Assembly: GCF_036320965.1 (NCBI RefSeq)
Contig: NC_092225.1
Coordinates: 71,781,108 to 71,845,107 of the forward strand
Length of the DNA stretch: 64,000 nucleotides
Origin: Panulirus ornatus
Taxonomy: Eukaryota > Arthropoda > Malacostraca > Decapoda > Palinuridae
Direction of reading: 5' to 3'
Below are positions 33,938 through 43,020 of the stretch, piece by piece. The notes beneath the pieces are model-generated. The model was not told the DNA's origin. It did no database searches and saw only the letters and a list, made by a program, of their open reading frames with translations. Position numbers and translations under genes: made by a program. Numbering within the stretch: the stretch's first letter is position 1; each line of letters begins with the position of its first letter.

Positions 33938-34157
33938 TTTCATACTATTCGCCATTTCCCGCATTAGCGAGGTAGCGTTAAGAACAGAGGACTGGGCCTT
34001 TGAGGGAATATCCTCATATGGCCCCCTTCTCTGTTCCTTCTTTTGGAAAATTTAAAAAAAAATGAGAGGGGAGGATTTCCAGCCCCCCGCTCCCTTCCCT
34101 TTTAGTCGCCCTCCACGACACGCAGGGAATACGTGGGAAGTATTCTTTCTCCCCTAT
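33929..34157 (-). mobile_element. S1: SINE-like element made of R 5' and 3' ends
   Basis: On the minus strand it reads GGGGAGAAAGAATACTTCCC, then the GTCG…GCGACTAAAAGGG region and GCTGGAAATCCTCCCCTCTC. A block unique to S follows (GAACAGAGAAGGGGGCCATA … GGCCCAGTCCTCTGTTCTTA), then AACGCTACCTCGCTAATGCG, GGAAATGGCGAATAGTATG and poly-A. The first ~130 bp match the R 5' UTR and the last ~45 bp match the R 3' hairpin. It has no reading frame. The first few 5' bases are missing, and TA-rich DNA flanks both sides. Confidence 0.88.
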
Positions 34158-34177
34158 ATATATTTATCTATTTATTC

Positions 34178-35521
34178 ATTTTGCTCTGTCGCTGTCTTTA
34201 TCTTGCTTTGTCGGTGTCTCCTGCATTTGTGAGGTAGCGCAAGGAAACAGACGAAAGAAATGGCCCAACCCACCCCCATACACATGTATATACACACATG
34301 TCCACACACTCAAAACATACATACCTATACATCTCAATGTACACATATATATACACACACAGACACATACATATATACCCATGCACACAATTCACACTGT
34401 CTGCCTTTATTCATTCCCATCGCCACATCGCCACACATGGAATACCATCCCCCTCCCCCCTCATGTGTGCGGGGTAGCGCTAGGAAAAGACAACAAAGGC
34501 CTCATTCGTTCACACTCAGTCTCTAGCTGTCATGCAATAATGCCCGAAACCACAGCTCCCTTTCCACATCCAGGCCCCACACAGCTTTCTATGGTTTACC
34601 CAAGACGCTTCACATGCCTTGATTCAATCCACTGACAGCACGTCAGCCCCGGTATACCAAATCGATCCAATTCACTCTATTCCTTGCCTGCCTTTCACCC
34701 TCCAGCAAGTTCAGGACCCGATCACACAAAATCTTTTTCACTCCATCTTTCCACCTCCAATTTGGTCTCCCACTTCACCTCATTCCCTCCACCTCCGACA
34801 CATATATCCTCTTGGTCAATCTTTCCTCACTCATTCTCTCCATGTGCCCAAATCATTTCAAAACACCCTCTTGTGCTCTATCAACCACGCTCTTCTTATT
34901 TCCACACATCTCTCTTACCCTTACATTACTTACTCGATCAAACCACCTCACACCACACATTGTCCTCAAACATCTCATTTCCAGCACATCCACCCTCCTG
35001 CGCACAACTCTATCCATAGCCCACGCCTCGCAATCATACAACATTGTTGGAACCACTATTCCTTCAAACATACCCATTTTTGCTTTCCGAGATAATGTTC
35101 TCGACTTCTACACATTCTTCAAGGCTCCCAGGATTTTCGCCCCCTCCCCCACTCTATGATTCACTTCCGCTTCCATGGTTCCATCCGCTGCCAGATCCAC
35201 TCCCAGATATCTTAAACACTTTACTTCCTCCAGTTTTTCTCCATTCAAAATTACCTCAAAATTGACTTGACCCTCAACCCTACTGTACCTAATAACCTTG
35301 CTCTTATTTACATTTACTCTTAACTTTCTTCTTTCACACACTTTACCAAACTCAGTCACCAGCTTCTGCAGTTTCTCACATGAATCAGCCACCAGCGCTG
35401 TATCATCAGCGAACAACAACTGACTCACTTCCCAAGCTCTCTCATCCACAACAGACTTCATTCTTGCCCCTCTTTCCAAAACTCTTGCATTCACCTCCCT
35501 AACAACCCCATCCATAAACAA

Positions 35522-35522
<1 letters not shown>
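34178..35522 (-). mobile_element. R16: R copy sharing the R14 stop codon, long 3' UTR
   Basis: The tail region shows a partial repeat (TTGCTCTGTCGCTGTC, then TTGCTTTGTCGGTGTC). Long-form 3' UTR to about 34635, then C-terminal frames with LKW changed to LK-stop at about 34853, as in R14. RT remains back to LFMDGVVREV at (TA)n. FADD is intact. R14 and R16 also share GARMKSVVDERAWEVS. The element is dead as written. Confidence 0.9.

Positions 35523-35569
<47 letters not shown>
35522..35569. repeat. (TA)n between R16 and the 5' end of R17
   Basis: TA tract with one TACATA interruption, ending ACAC. It lies 5' to 5' between minus-strand R16 and plus-strand R17. Confidence 0.93.
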
Positions 35570-35571
<2 letters not shown>

Positions 35572-35745
35572 CCCTGGGGGATAGGGGAGAAAGAATACTT
35601 CCCACGCATTCCTCACATGTCGTAGAAGACGACTAAAGGGGACGGGAGTGGGGGGCTAGAAACCCTCCCCTCCTTGTATTTTAACTTTCTAAAAGGGGAA
35701 ACAGAGGAAGGAGTCACACGGGGAGTGCTCATCCTCCTCAAAGGC
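35570..35745 (+). promoter_or_regulatory. R-family 5' UTR (presumed promoter region)
   Basis: About 175 bp from the element terminus to the EN reading. The first ~130 bp are shared with S1 and S2, and the whole is shared with R12 in reverse orientation. Non-LTR elements usually carry an internal promoter in this position, which is an inference here. I see no TATA box and no convincing Pol III A/B boxes. The EN frame is open back into this UTR but holds no ATG after its last upstream stop (TAA near 35680). Confidence 0.6.
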
Positions 35746-36500
35746 TCAGATTGGGGTGTCTAAATGTGTGTGGATGTAACCAAGATGAGAAAAAAGGAGA
35801 GATAGGTAGTATGTTTGAGGAAAGGAACCTGGATGTTTTGGCTCCGAGTGAAATGAAGCTCAAGGGTAAAGGGGAAGAGTGGTTTGGGAATGTCTTGGGA
35901 GTAAAGTCAGGGGTTAGTGAGAGGACAAGAGCAAGGGAAGGAGTAGCAGTACTCCTGAAACAGGAGTTGTGGGAGTATGTAATAGAGTGTAAGAAAGTAA
36001 ACTCTAGATTGATATGGGTAAAAGTGAAAGTGGATGGAGAGAGATGGATGATTATTGGTGCATATGCACCTGGGCATGAGAAGAAAGATCATGAGGGGCA
36101 AGTATTTTAGGAGCAGCTGAATGAGTGTTAGTGGTTTTGATGCATGAGACTTTGTTATAGTGATGGGTGATTTGAATGCAAAGGTGAGTAATGTGGCAGT
36201 TGAGGGAATAATTGGTATACATGGGGTGTTCGGTGTAAATGGAAATGGTGAAGAGCTTGTAGGTTTATGTGTTGAAAAAGGACTGGTGATTGGGAATACC
36301 TGGTTTAAAAAAAGAGAGATATACATAAGTATACGTATGTCAGTAGGAGAGATGGCCAGAGAGCGTTATTGGATTATGTGTTAATTGGTAAATGAGCGAA
36401 AGAAAGACTTTTGGATGTTAATGTGCCGAGAGGAGCAACTGGAGGGATGTCTGATCATTATCTTGCGGAGGCAAAGGTGAAGATTTGTAGAGGTTTTCAG
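35735..36500 (+). pseudogene. R17 APE-type endonuclease domain
   Basis: Reads LRLGCLNVCGCNQDEKKGEI (N-terminal block with the Asn of LNV), RNLDVLAPSEMKLKGKG (Glu), WMIIGAYAPGHEKKDHEGQV, then a stop at 36108. After it come VMGDLNAKVSNVAVEGIIG, GEELVGLCVEKGLVIGNTWF, a frameshift, and SDHYLAEAKVKICRGFQ. All catalytic blocks are visible, but two frame breaks make it non-functional. The closest in-frame ATG (GSMFEERN) lies after the LNV block. Confidence 0.85.
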
Positions 36501-36509
36501 AAAAGAAGA

Positions 36510-37529
36510 GAGAATGTTGGGGTGAAGAGAGTGGTGAGAGTAAGTGAGTTTGGAAAGGAGACTTGTGTGAGGAAGTACCAAGGACAGACTGAATACAGAC
36601 TAGGAAAAGGTGAGAACAAAGGAGGTAAGGGGAGTGGGGGACGAATGGGATGTATTTAGGGAAGCAGTGATGGCTTGCGCAAAAGATGCTTGTGTCATGA
36701 GAAGGGTGGGAGGTGGACAGATTAGAAAGGGTAGTGAGTGGTGGGATGAAGAAGTAAGATTATTAGTGAAATAGAAGAGAGGCATTTGGACAATTTTTGC
36801 AGGGAAATAATGCAAATGAGTGGGAGATGTATAAAAGAAAGATGCAGGAGGTCAAGAGAAAGGTGCAAGAGGTGAAAAAGAGGGCAAATGAGAGTTGGGG
36901 TGAGAGAGTATCATTAAATTTTAGGGAGAATAAAAAGATGTTTTGGAAGGACATAAATAAAGTGCATAAGACAAGGGAACAAATGGAAACTTCAGTGAAG
37001 GGGGCTAATGGGGAGGTGATAACAAGTATTGGTGGTGTGAGAAGATGGAGTGAGTATTTTGAAGGTTTGTTGAATGAGTTTGATGATAGAGTGGCAGATA
37101 TAGGGTGTTTTGGTCGAGGTGGTGTGCAAAGTGAGAGGGTTAGGGAAAATGATTTGGTAAACAAAGAAGAGGTAGTAAAAGCTTTATGGAAGATGAAAGC
37201 CAGCAAGGCAGCAGGTTTGGATGGTATTGCAGTGGAGTTTATTAAAAAAGGGGGTGACTGTATTATTGACTGGTTGGTAAGGTTATTTAATGTATGTATG
37301 ACTCATGGTGAGGTGCCTGAGGATTGGCAGAATGCTTGCATAGTGCTATTGTACAAAGGCAAAGGCCTCAAATTACAAAAGTATAAGTTTGTTGAGTATT
37401 CCTGGGAAAGTATATGGGAGGATATTGATTGAGAAGGTGAAGGCATGTACAGAGCATCAGATTGGGGAAGAGCAGTGTGGTTTCAGAAGTGGTAGAGGAT
37501 GTGTTGACCAGGTGTTTGCTTTGAAGAAT
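36510..37529 (+). pseudogene. R17 linker and RT fingers up to the S2 insertion
   Basis: Linker NVGVKRVVRVSEFGKETCVR, then EAVMACAKDACVMRRVGGGQ, and the frame 36797-37432 with RKMQEVKRKVQEVKKRANES, KMKASKAAGLDGIAVEFIKK and VPEDWQNACIVLLYKGKG. A short loss (GDKSECSNYRG becomes LKLQKYKF) shifts the frame before LSIPGKVYGRILIEKVKA, GFRSGRGCVDQVFALKN. The reading then enters S2. Confidence 0.82.
37517..37529. repeat. Target-site duplication, left copy, of S2
   Basis: TGCTTTGAAGAAT, repeated exactly at 37775-37787. It is part of the R17 RT codons for FALKN. Confidence 0.95.
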
Positions 37530-37774
37530 TTTTTTTTTTTTTTCATACTATTCGCCATTTCCCGCGTTTGCGAGGTAGCGTTAAGAACAGAGGACTGGGC
37601 CTTAGAGGGAAAATCCTCACCTGGCCCCCTTCTCTGTTCCTTCTTTTGGAAAATCAAAAAAAAAAACGAGAGGGGAGGATTTCCAGCCACCCGCTCCCTC
37701 CCCTTTTAGTCGCCTTCTACGACACGCAGGGAATACGTGGGAAGTATTCTTTCTCCCCTATCCCCCAGGGATAA
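37530..37774 (-). mobile_element. S2: intact SINE-like element inserted in R17 RT
   Basis: 245 bp including a 14-bp poly-T (poly-A on its own strand), bounded by 13-bp direct repeats. Sense order is ATCCCTGGGGGATAGGGGAG (identical to the R17 start), the R 5' UTR-like part to about position 130, the S-specific middle (GAACAGAGAAGGGGGCCAGG … GGCCCAGTCCTCTGTTCTTA) and the hairpin ACGCTACCTCGCAAACGCGG, then GAAATGGCGAATAGTATG and A-tail. It encodes nothing and must use another element's enzyme. The R ends make R the obvious candidate. Confidence 0.93.
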
Positions 37775-37787
37775 TGCTTTGAAGAAT
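37775..37787. repeat. Target-site duplication, right copy, of S2
   Basis: TGCTTTGAAGAAT. Removing S2 and one repeat restores VDQVFALKNVCGKYLEKQMD. Confidence 0.95.
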
Positions 37788-38760
37788 GTATGTGGGAAAT
37801 ACTTAGAAAAGCAAATGGATTTGTATGTAGCATTTATGGATCTGGAGAAGGCATATGATAGAGTTGATAGAGATGCTCTGTGGAAGGTATTAAGGATATA
37901 TGGTGTGGGAGGCAAGTTCTTAGAAGCAGTGAAAAGTTTTTATCGAGGATGTAAGGCATGTGTACGTGTGGGAAGAGAGGAAAGTGATTGGTTTTCAGTG
38001 AATGTAGGTTTGCGGCAGGGGTGTGTGATGTCTCCATGGTTGTTTAATTTGTTTATGGATGGGGTTGTTAGGGAGGTGAATGAAAGAGTTTTGGAAAGAG
38101 GGGCAAGTATGCAGTCTGTTGTGGATGAGAGAGCTTGGGAAGTGAGTCAGTTGTTGTTCACTGATGATACAGCGCTGGTAGGCTGATTCATGTGAGAAAC
38201 TACAGAAGCTGGTGACTGAGTTTGGTAAAGTGTGTGAAAGACGAAAGTTGAGAGTAAATGTGAAAAAGAGTAAGGTTATCAGGTACAGGAGGGTCGAGGG
38301 TCAAGTCAATTGGGAGGTAAGTTTGAATGGAGAAAAACTGGAGGAAGTAAAGTGTTTTAGATATCTGGGAGTGGATCTGGCAGCGGATGGAACCATGGAA
38401 GCGGAAGTGAATCATAGGGTGGGGGAGGGGGCGAAAATCCTGGGAGCCTTGAAGAATGTGTGGAAGTCGAGAACATTATCTGGGAAAGCAAAAATGGGTA
38501 TGTTTGAAGTGTGTGGTAATAAAAAGAGTGTGGTTGAGAGAGCAGAAGAGGGTGTTTTGAAATGGTTTGGTCACATGGAGAGAATGAGTGAGGAAAGATG
38601 GACCAAGAGGATATATGTGTCAGAGGTCGAGGGGAACGAGGAGAAGTGGGAGACCAAATTGGAGGTGGAAAGATGGAGTGAAAAAGATTTTGAGTGACCG
38701 GGGCCTGAACATGCAGGAGGGTGAAAGGTGTGCAAGGAATAGAGTGAATTGGAACGATGT
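37775..38760 (+). pseudogene. R17 RT palm and C-terminus
   Basis: Frame 37737-38186 carries YVAFMDLEKAYDRVD, GLRQGCVMSPWLFNLF and LLFTDDTALV (Ala to Thr next to the Asp pair). An extra G in GGTAGGCTGATTC then shifts the frame. Frame 38212-38697 continues the thumb (KVCERRKLRVNVKKSKVIRY), loses about 150 bp after KMGMFE, then reads CGNKKSVVERAEEGVLKWFGHMERM, with a one-base insertion before GRPNWRWKDG. The last piece (38588-38896) reads past VVYRG into the extended C-terminus. Confidence 0.83.
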
Positions 38761-38764
38761 GGTA

Positions 38765-39242
38765 TACCGGGGTCAACGTGCTGTCAATGGATTGAACCGG
38801 GCATGTGAAGCGTCTGGGGTAAACCATGGAAAGTTCTGTGGGGCCTGGATGTGGAAAGGGAGCTGTGGTTTCGGTGCATTATTACATGACAGCTAGAGAC
38901 TGAGTGTGAACGAATGGGGCCTTTGTTGTCTTTTCCTGGCACTACCTCGCACACATGAGGGGGGAGGGGTTTGTTAGTTCATGTGTGGGGAGGTGGCGAT
39001 GGGAATCAATAAAGGCAGACAGTAAGAATTGTGTACATGTGTATATATGTATATGTCTGTGTGTGTATATATATATGTACACGTTGAGATGTATAGGTAT
39101 GTATATTTGCATGTGTGGATGTGTATGTATATACATGTGTATGTGGGTGGGTTGGGCCATTCTTTTGTCTGTTTCCTTGCGCTACCTCGCTAACGTGGGA
39201 GACAGCGACAAAGAAAAATAAATAAATAAATAAATAAATAAA
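38765..39242 (+). promoter_or_regulatory. R17 long-form 3' UTR, terminal hairpin and (AAAT)n tail
   Basis: This is the most complete long 3' UTR. It holds the CATGTGAAGCGTCTGGGGTA block, a CGAATGGGGCCTTTGTTGTC block and a first CACTACCTCGCACACATGAG hairpin-like motif. A purine/pyrimidine-alternating TATGTATATGTCTGTGTG stretch follows, then GGGTGGGTTGGGCCATTCTT and the terminal CTACCTCGCTAACGTGGGAG hairpin. The (AAAT)n tail (39214-39242) touches R18. In RTE-like elements the 3' end is what the RT recognises. Confidence 0.78.
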
Positions 39243-41386
39243 CAAAGATGTTTTTGAAGAAGGTAAATAAAGCGTGTAAGATAAGAGAACAAAATCGGAA
39301 CGTCGGTGATGGGCGCTAATGGGGAGGCAATAACAAGTAGTGGTGATGAGAGGAGATGGAGTGAGTATTTTGAAGGTCTGTTGAATGTATTAGATGAAAG
39401 AGTGGCAGATATAGGGTCAGGGAGAATGATTTGGTAAACAGATAAGAGGTAGTGAAAGCTTTGCGGAAGATGAAAGCCAGCAAGGTGGTGGGTTTGGATG
39501 GTATTGCAGTGGAATTTATTTAAAAAAGGGGGTACCCGACTGTGTTGTTGACTGGTCAGTGAGGATATTCAATGTCTGTATGGCTCACGGTGAAGTGCCT
39601 GAGGATTGGCAGAATGCATGCATAGCACCACTGTACAAATGCAAAGGGGATAAAGGTGAGTGTTGAAATTACAGAGGTATAAGTTTGTAGAGTATTTCTG
39701 TGAAATTGTATGGGAGGGTATTGACTGGGAGGGTGATGGCACATAGAGAGCATCAGATTGGGGAAGAGCAGTGTGGTCTCAGAAGTGGTAGAGGATGTGT
39801 GGATGAGGTGTTTGCTTTGAAGAATTTATGTGAGAAATACTTAGGAAAACTAATGGATTTGTATGTAGCATTTATGGATCTGCAGAAGGTATATGATAGA
39901 AATGCTCTGTAGAAGGTATTAAGAGCAAATGGTGTGGGAGGCAAGTTGCTAGAAGCAGTGAAAAGTTTTTATCAAGGAGGTAAGGCATGTGTATGTGTAG
40001 GAAGAGAGGAAAGTGATTGGTTCCCAGTGAATGTCAGTTTGTGGCAGAGGTGCATGATGTCTCCATGGTTGTCTAATTTGTTTATGGATGGGGTTGTTAG
40101 GGAGGTGAATGCAAGAGTTTTAAAGAGAGGGGCAAGTATGCAGTCTGTTGTGGATGAGAGGGCTTGGAAAGTGAGTCAGTTGTTGTTCGCTGATGATACA
40201 GCACTGGTGGCTGATTCAGGTGAGAGACTACAGAAACTGGTGACTGAGTTTGGTAAAGTGTGTGAAAGAAGAAAGTTGAGAGTAAATGTGAATAAGAGCA
40301 AGGTTATTAGGTACAGTAGGGTTGAGGGACAAGTCAATTGGGAGGGAAGTTTGAATGGAGAAGAACTGGAGGAAGTGAAGTGTTTTAGATATCTGGGAGT
40401 GAATTTGGCAGCGAATGGAACCATGGAAGTGGAAGTGAGTCACAGAGTTGGGGAGTGGGTGAAGGTTCTGGGAGCGTTGAAGATCGTGTGGAAGGCAAGA
40501 ACATTATCTCAGAAAGCAAAAATGAGTATGTTTGAAGGAATAGTGGTTCCAACAATATTATATGGTAAAGAGGCATGGGGTATAGATAGGGTTGTGCAGA
40601 GAAGGGTGGATGTGTTGGAAAGGAGATGTTTGAGGACAATATGTGGTGTGAGGTGGTTTGATCGAGTAAGTAATAATAGGGTAAGAGAGATGCGTGGTAA
40701 TAAAAAAAAGTGTGATTGAGAGAAGAAGAAGAGGATGTATTGAAATGGTTTGGTCACATGGAGAGAATGAGTGAGGAAAGGTTGACAAAGGGGATATATG
40801 TGTCAGAGGTGGAGGGAATGAGGAGAAGCGGGAGACCAAATTGGAGGTGGAAGGATGGAGTGAAAAAGTGATTTTGAGTGATCGGGGCCTGAACATGCAG
40901 GAGGGTGAAAGGCATACACGGAATAGAGGGAACTGGAACGACGTGGTATACCAGGGTCAACGTGCTGTCAATGGATTGAACCAGGGCATGTGAAACATCT
41001 GAGGTAAACCATGGAAAATTTTGTGAGGCCTGGATGTGGAAAGGGAGCTGTGGTTTCGGTGCATTATTACATGACAGCTGAAGAGCGAGTGTGAACGGAT
41101 GTGGCCTTTGTTGTCTTTTCCTAGCACTATCTCGCGCACATGAGGGGAGGAGGGGGTTGTTATATCACGTGTGGCAGGATGGCTATAGGAATGAATAAAG
41201 GCAGACAGTATGAATTATGTACATGTGTACTTATGTATATGTCTGTGTGTATATATATATGTATATGTTGAGATGTATAGGTATGTATATTTGCGTGAGT
41301 GGACGTGTATGTATATACATGTGTATGTGGGTGGGTTGGACCATTCTTGCGCTACCTCGCTAACGCGGGAGACGGCAACAAAGGAA
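39243..41386 (+). mobile_element. R18: R copy in tandem with R17, long 3' UTR
   Basis: Begins in the linker at KMFLKKVNKACKIREQ, directly after the R17 tail, and runs to its own hairpin and (ATA)n tail (41387-41418). Coding is broken by several frameshifts before 39930, then open at 39934-40719. A short deletion removes VDRDALW (YDRNAL). It is flanked on the right by a CR1-like fragment. No clear target duplication could be read. Confidence 0.9.
39934..40719 (+). pseudogene. R18 RT palm-to-C-terminal frame, 261 aa
   Basis: Starts after motif A at GGKLLEAVKSFYQGGKACV. Motif B is altered (VSLWQRCMMSPWLSNLF in place of VGLRQGCVMSPWLFNLF). Motif C LLFADDTALVADS is intact. The thumb and YLGVNLAANGTM, YGKEAWGIDRV and CGVRWFDRVSN follow. 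The frame ends where an extra A in a GGTAATAAAAAAAAG run shifts it. The C-terminal WFGHMERMSEERLTK and GRPNWRWKDG are readable downstream in another frame. Confidence 0.84.
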
Positions 41387-41418
41387 AATAATAATAATAA
41401 TAATAATAATAAAAATAA
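41387..41418. repeat. (ATA)n tail of R18
   Basis: About ten ATA/AAT units, a trinucleotide version of the R tail, in contrast to (TA)n in young copies and (AAAT)n in R17. Confidence 0.9.
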
Positions 41419-41424
41419 CGAATT

Positions 41425-41660
41425 TTAATACTGTTGTGTTGCATGGTCACCAATGAAACAATTAAAAAAAAACATATTAGAGAGAACTCAGAAACACTTC
41501 ATACCAAAAACTGGAAGGATGGATCATACTGACTATCATGAAAGGCTTAATGAACTGGGACTATATAATCTAGAAAGAAAGATATATAATCTATCATGAC
41601 AATGAACTGAAGGTATAAAATACAAGGTGTTGAACCTGAGAGCCTCTCAACAAGAAAATT
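41425..41660 (+). pseudogene. CR1/jockey-like LINE C-terminal fragment
   Basis: One frame reads RTQKHFIPKTGRMDHTDYHE then RLNELGLYNLERKIYNLS, the VQRxFTxxI…YxERLxxLGLxxLExRR theme found at the C-terminus of CR1- and jockey-type elements. It is short, broken by stops and not attached to an RT here. Confidence 0.55.
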
Positions 41661-42810
41661 AGTCGTTAAGTCTTAAAGCATACCATGGAACACATCAAAA
41701 ATATATCACACAAAATTATGTGACAGCCCAGCCAGAAACATAAAACCATAATTCAATATACTGCTAGGAGAAAGAAGAAAATACATCGATTCTGTACACC
41801 ATACATTTAACAATAAACACAGCAACTGTGTCCAACAGTTGTAAACCTTACATGTTACATGAATAATTAATGATTGAGCAAAAGGAGAGAGCAAGTATAT
41901 ATATGTTGGCGAACTCTGAGTTATGGTCATTAGATATATCTACACTCTAACACAAGGAAAATATGTTATCATCAAATAACATACTTCAATCTAATGTTAC
42001 AACAATGATGGTATACAATTACCACAAAGGAATATGTCACATTAATGTCATCTCAACTATCCTTGAATGCATGGTTTGTGGGAGTGAAGGGAGGATGGAG
42101 GAAATGCTGAAAATGAGGGAGGAAGGGAGGGGATGAATGGTGGTGTTTAAGTTTTCAGGTAGATGATGATGGTGAGAATGAGTTAACACATTTACAAGAA
42201 TACTTTCATATCCAATGGTGATCTGCACAGTCTGAGATGTGCCGACTGCATGTCTGAAATGCACACAGAAGCTTGGGGAAGGGGTAGGGAATGTCGAGGA
42301 GATGGGGAAGATTGGGATAGGAGATGGTGAATTCCTAGAGGTTACAATACTGCATATTCTTGTTTAACAAAACTGGTGTGTTCATAGTTAACTCTATGGT
42401 ATACAGAATCCTACATGGATTCCCACAGTAGACACTTACTAATAAAGTGTTATCTAACATTGTTATGATGTGATAATTGGCAGCTGCCGTCTGACAACAG
42501 CAGATCTTAGCAACATGAAACACTATGTTCATTAACATTCTTGTATTTCTTTTTCTATTATATTCCTGATCATTATCAGTCATACAAAACATACTACCAC
42601 TTATGTATATAAAAGAACGCTTTGGCTTTTATCAGTGGCCATCTACTTAACAGTTCATGTCATTCTACTATGTTCCATGTACTTTGCTCCTACCCCATAC
42701 AGTGCTACCAGCTCAGGTGATGTAAACACACCAGGTACGTGGTCAGGAACTCCTGTTGCCAAATGTACATATACATATTCATATCAAAAAATATATATAT
42801 TTTATCATTC
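41661..42810. other. No gene recognised
   Basis: AT-rich stretch with small unrelated frames on both strands (for example 42335-42592 minus and 42635-42850 plus) and no motif, repeat partner or splice context I can support. Confidence 0.4.
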
Positions 42811-42974
42811 TTATTATACTTTGTCGCTCTCTCCTACGTTAGCGAGGTAGCACAAGGAAACACACGAAAGAATGGCCCAATCCACCCATATACACATGCA
42901 TATACATACACATCCACACATGCACATATACATACCTATACATTTTATCATGTACATACATGTATACATACACA

Positions 42975-43020
<46 letters not shown>

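Larger units (their letters stand above)
35570..39213 (+). mobile_element. R17: full-length R copy, both ends present, split by S2
   Basis: Starts ATCCCTGGGGGATAGGGGAG, the same 5' terminus as S2. It contains the 5' UTR (to about 35745), EN, linker, RT, C-terminus, long 3' UTR and terminal hairpin, then an (AAAT)n tail. Without S2 and one target duplication it is about 3.39 kb, plus a deletion of about 150 bp in the C-terminus (FEVCGNKKSVV, where FEG…REMCGNKK is expected). This sets the family length and order. Numerous frameshifts make it inactive. Confidence 0.9.

Noticed and set aside
37530..37774. tRNA-derived SINE with Pol III A and B boxes
   Set aside because: I could not find a convincing A box plus B box pair in the head. 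The head matches the R 5' UTR instead, so I describe S as SINE-like without claiming a Pol III promoter.
35570..39213. R17 as an active element
   Set aside because: Despite both ends being present it has stops in EN, several frameshifts, a C-terminal deletion and S2 in the RT.
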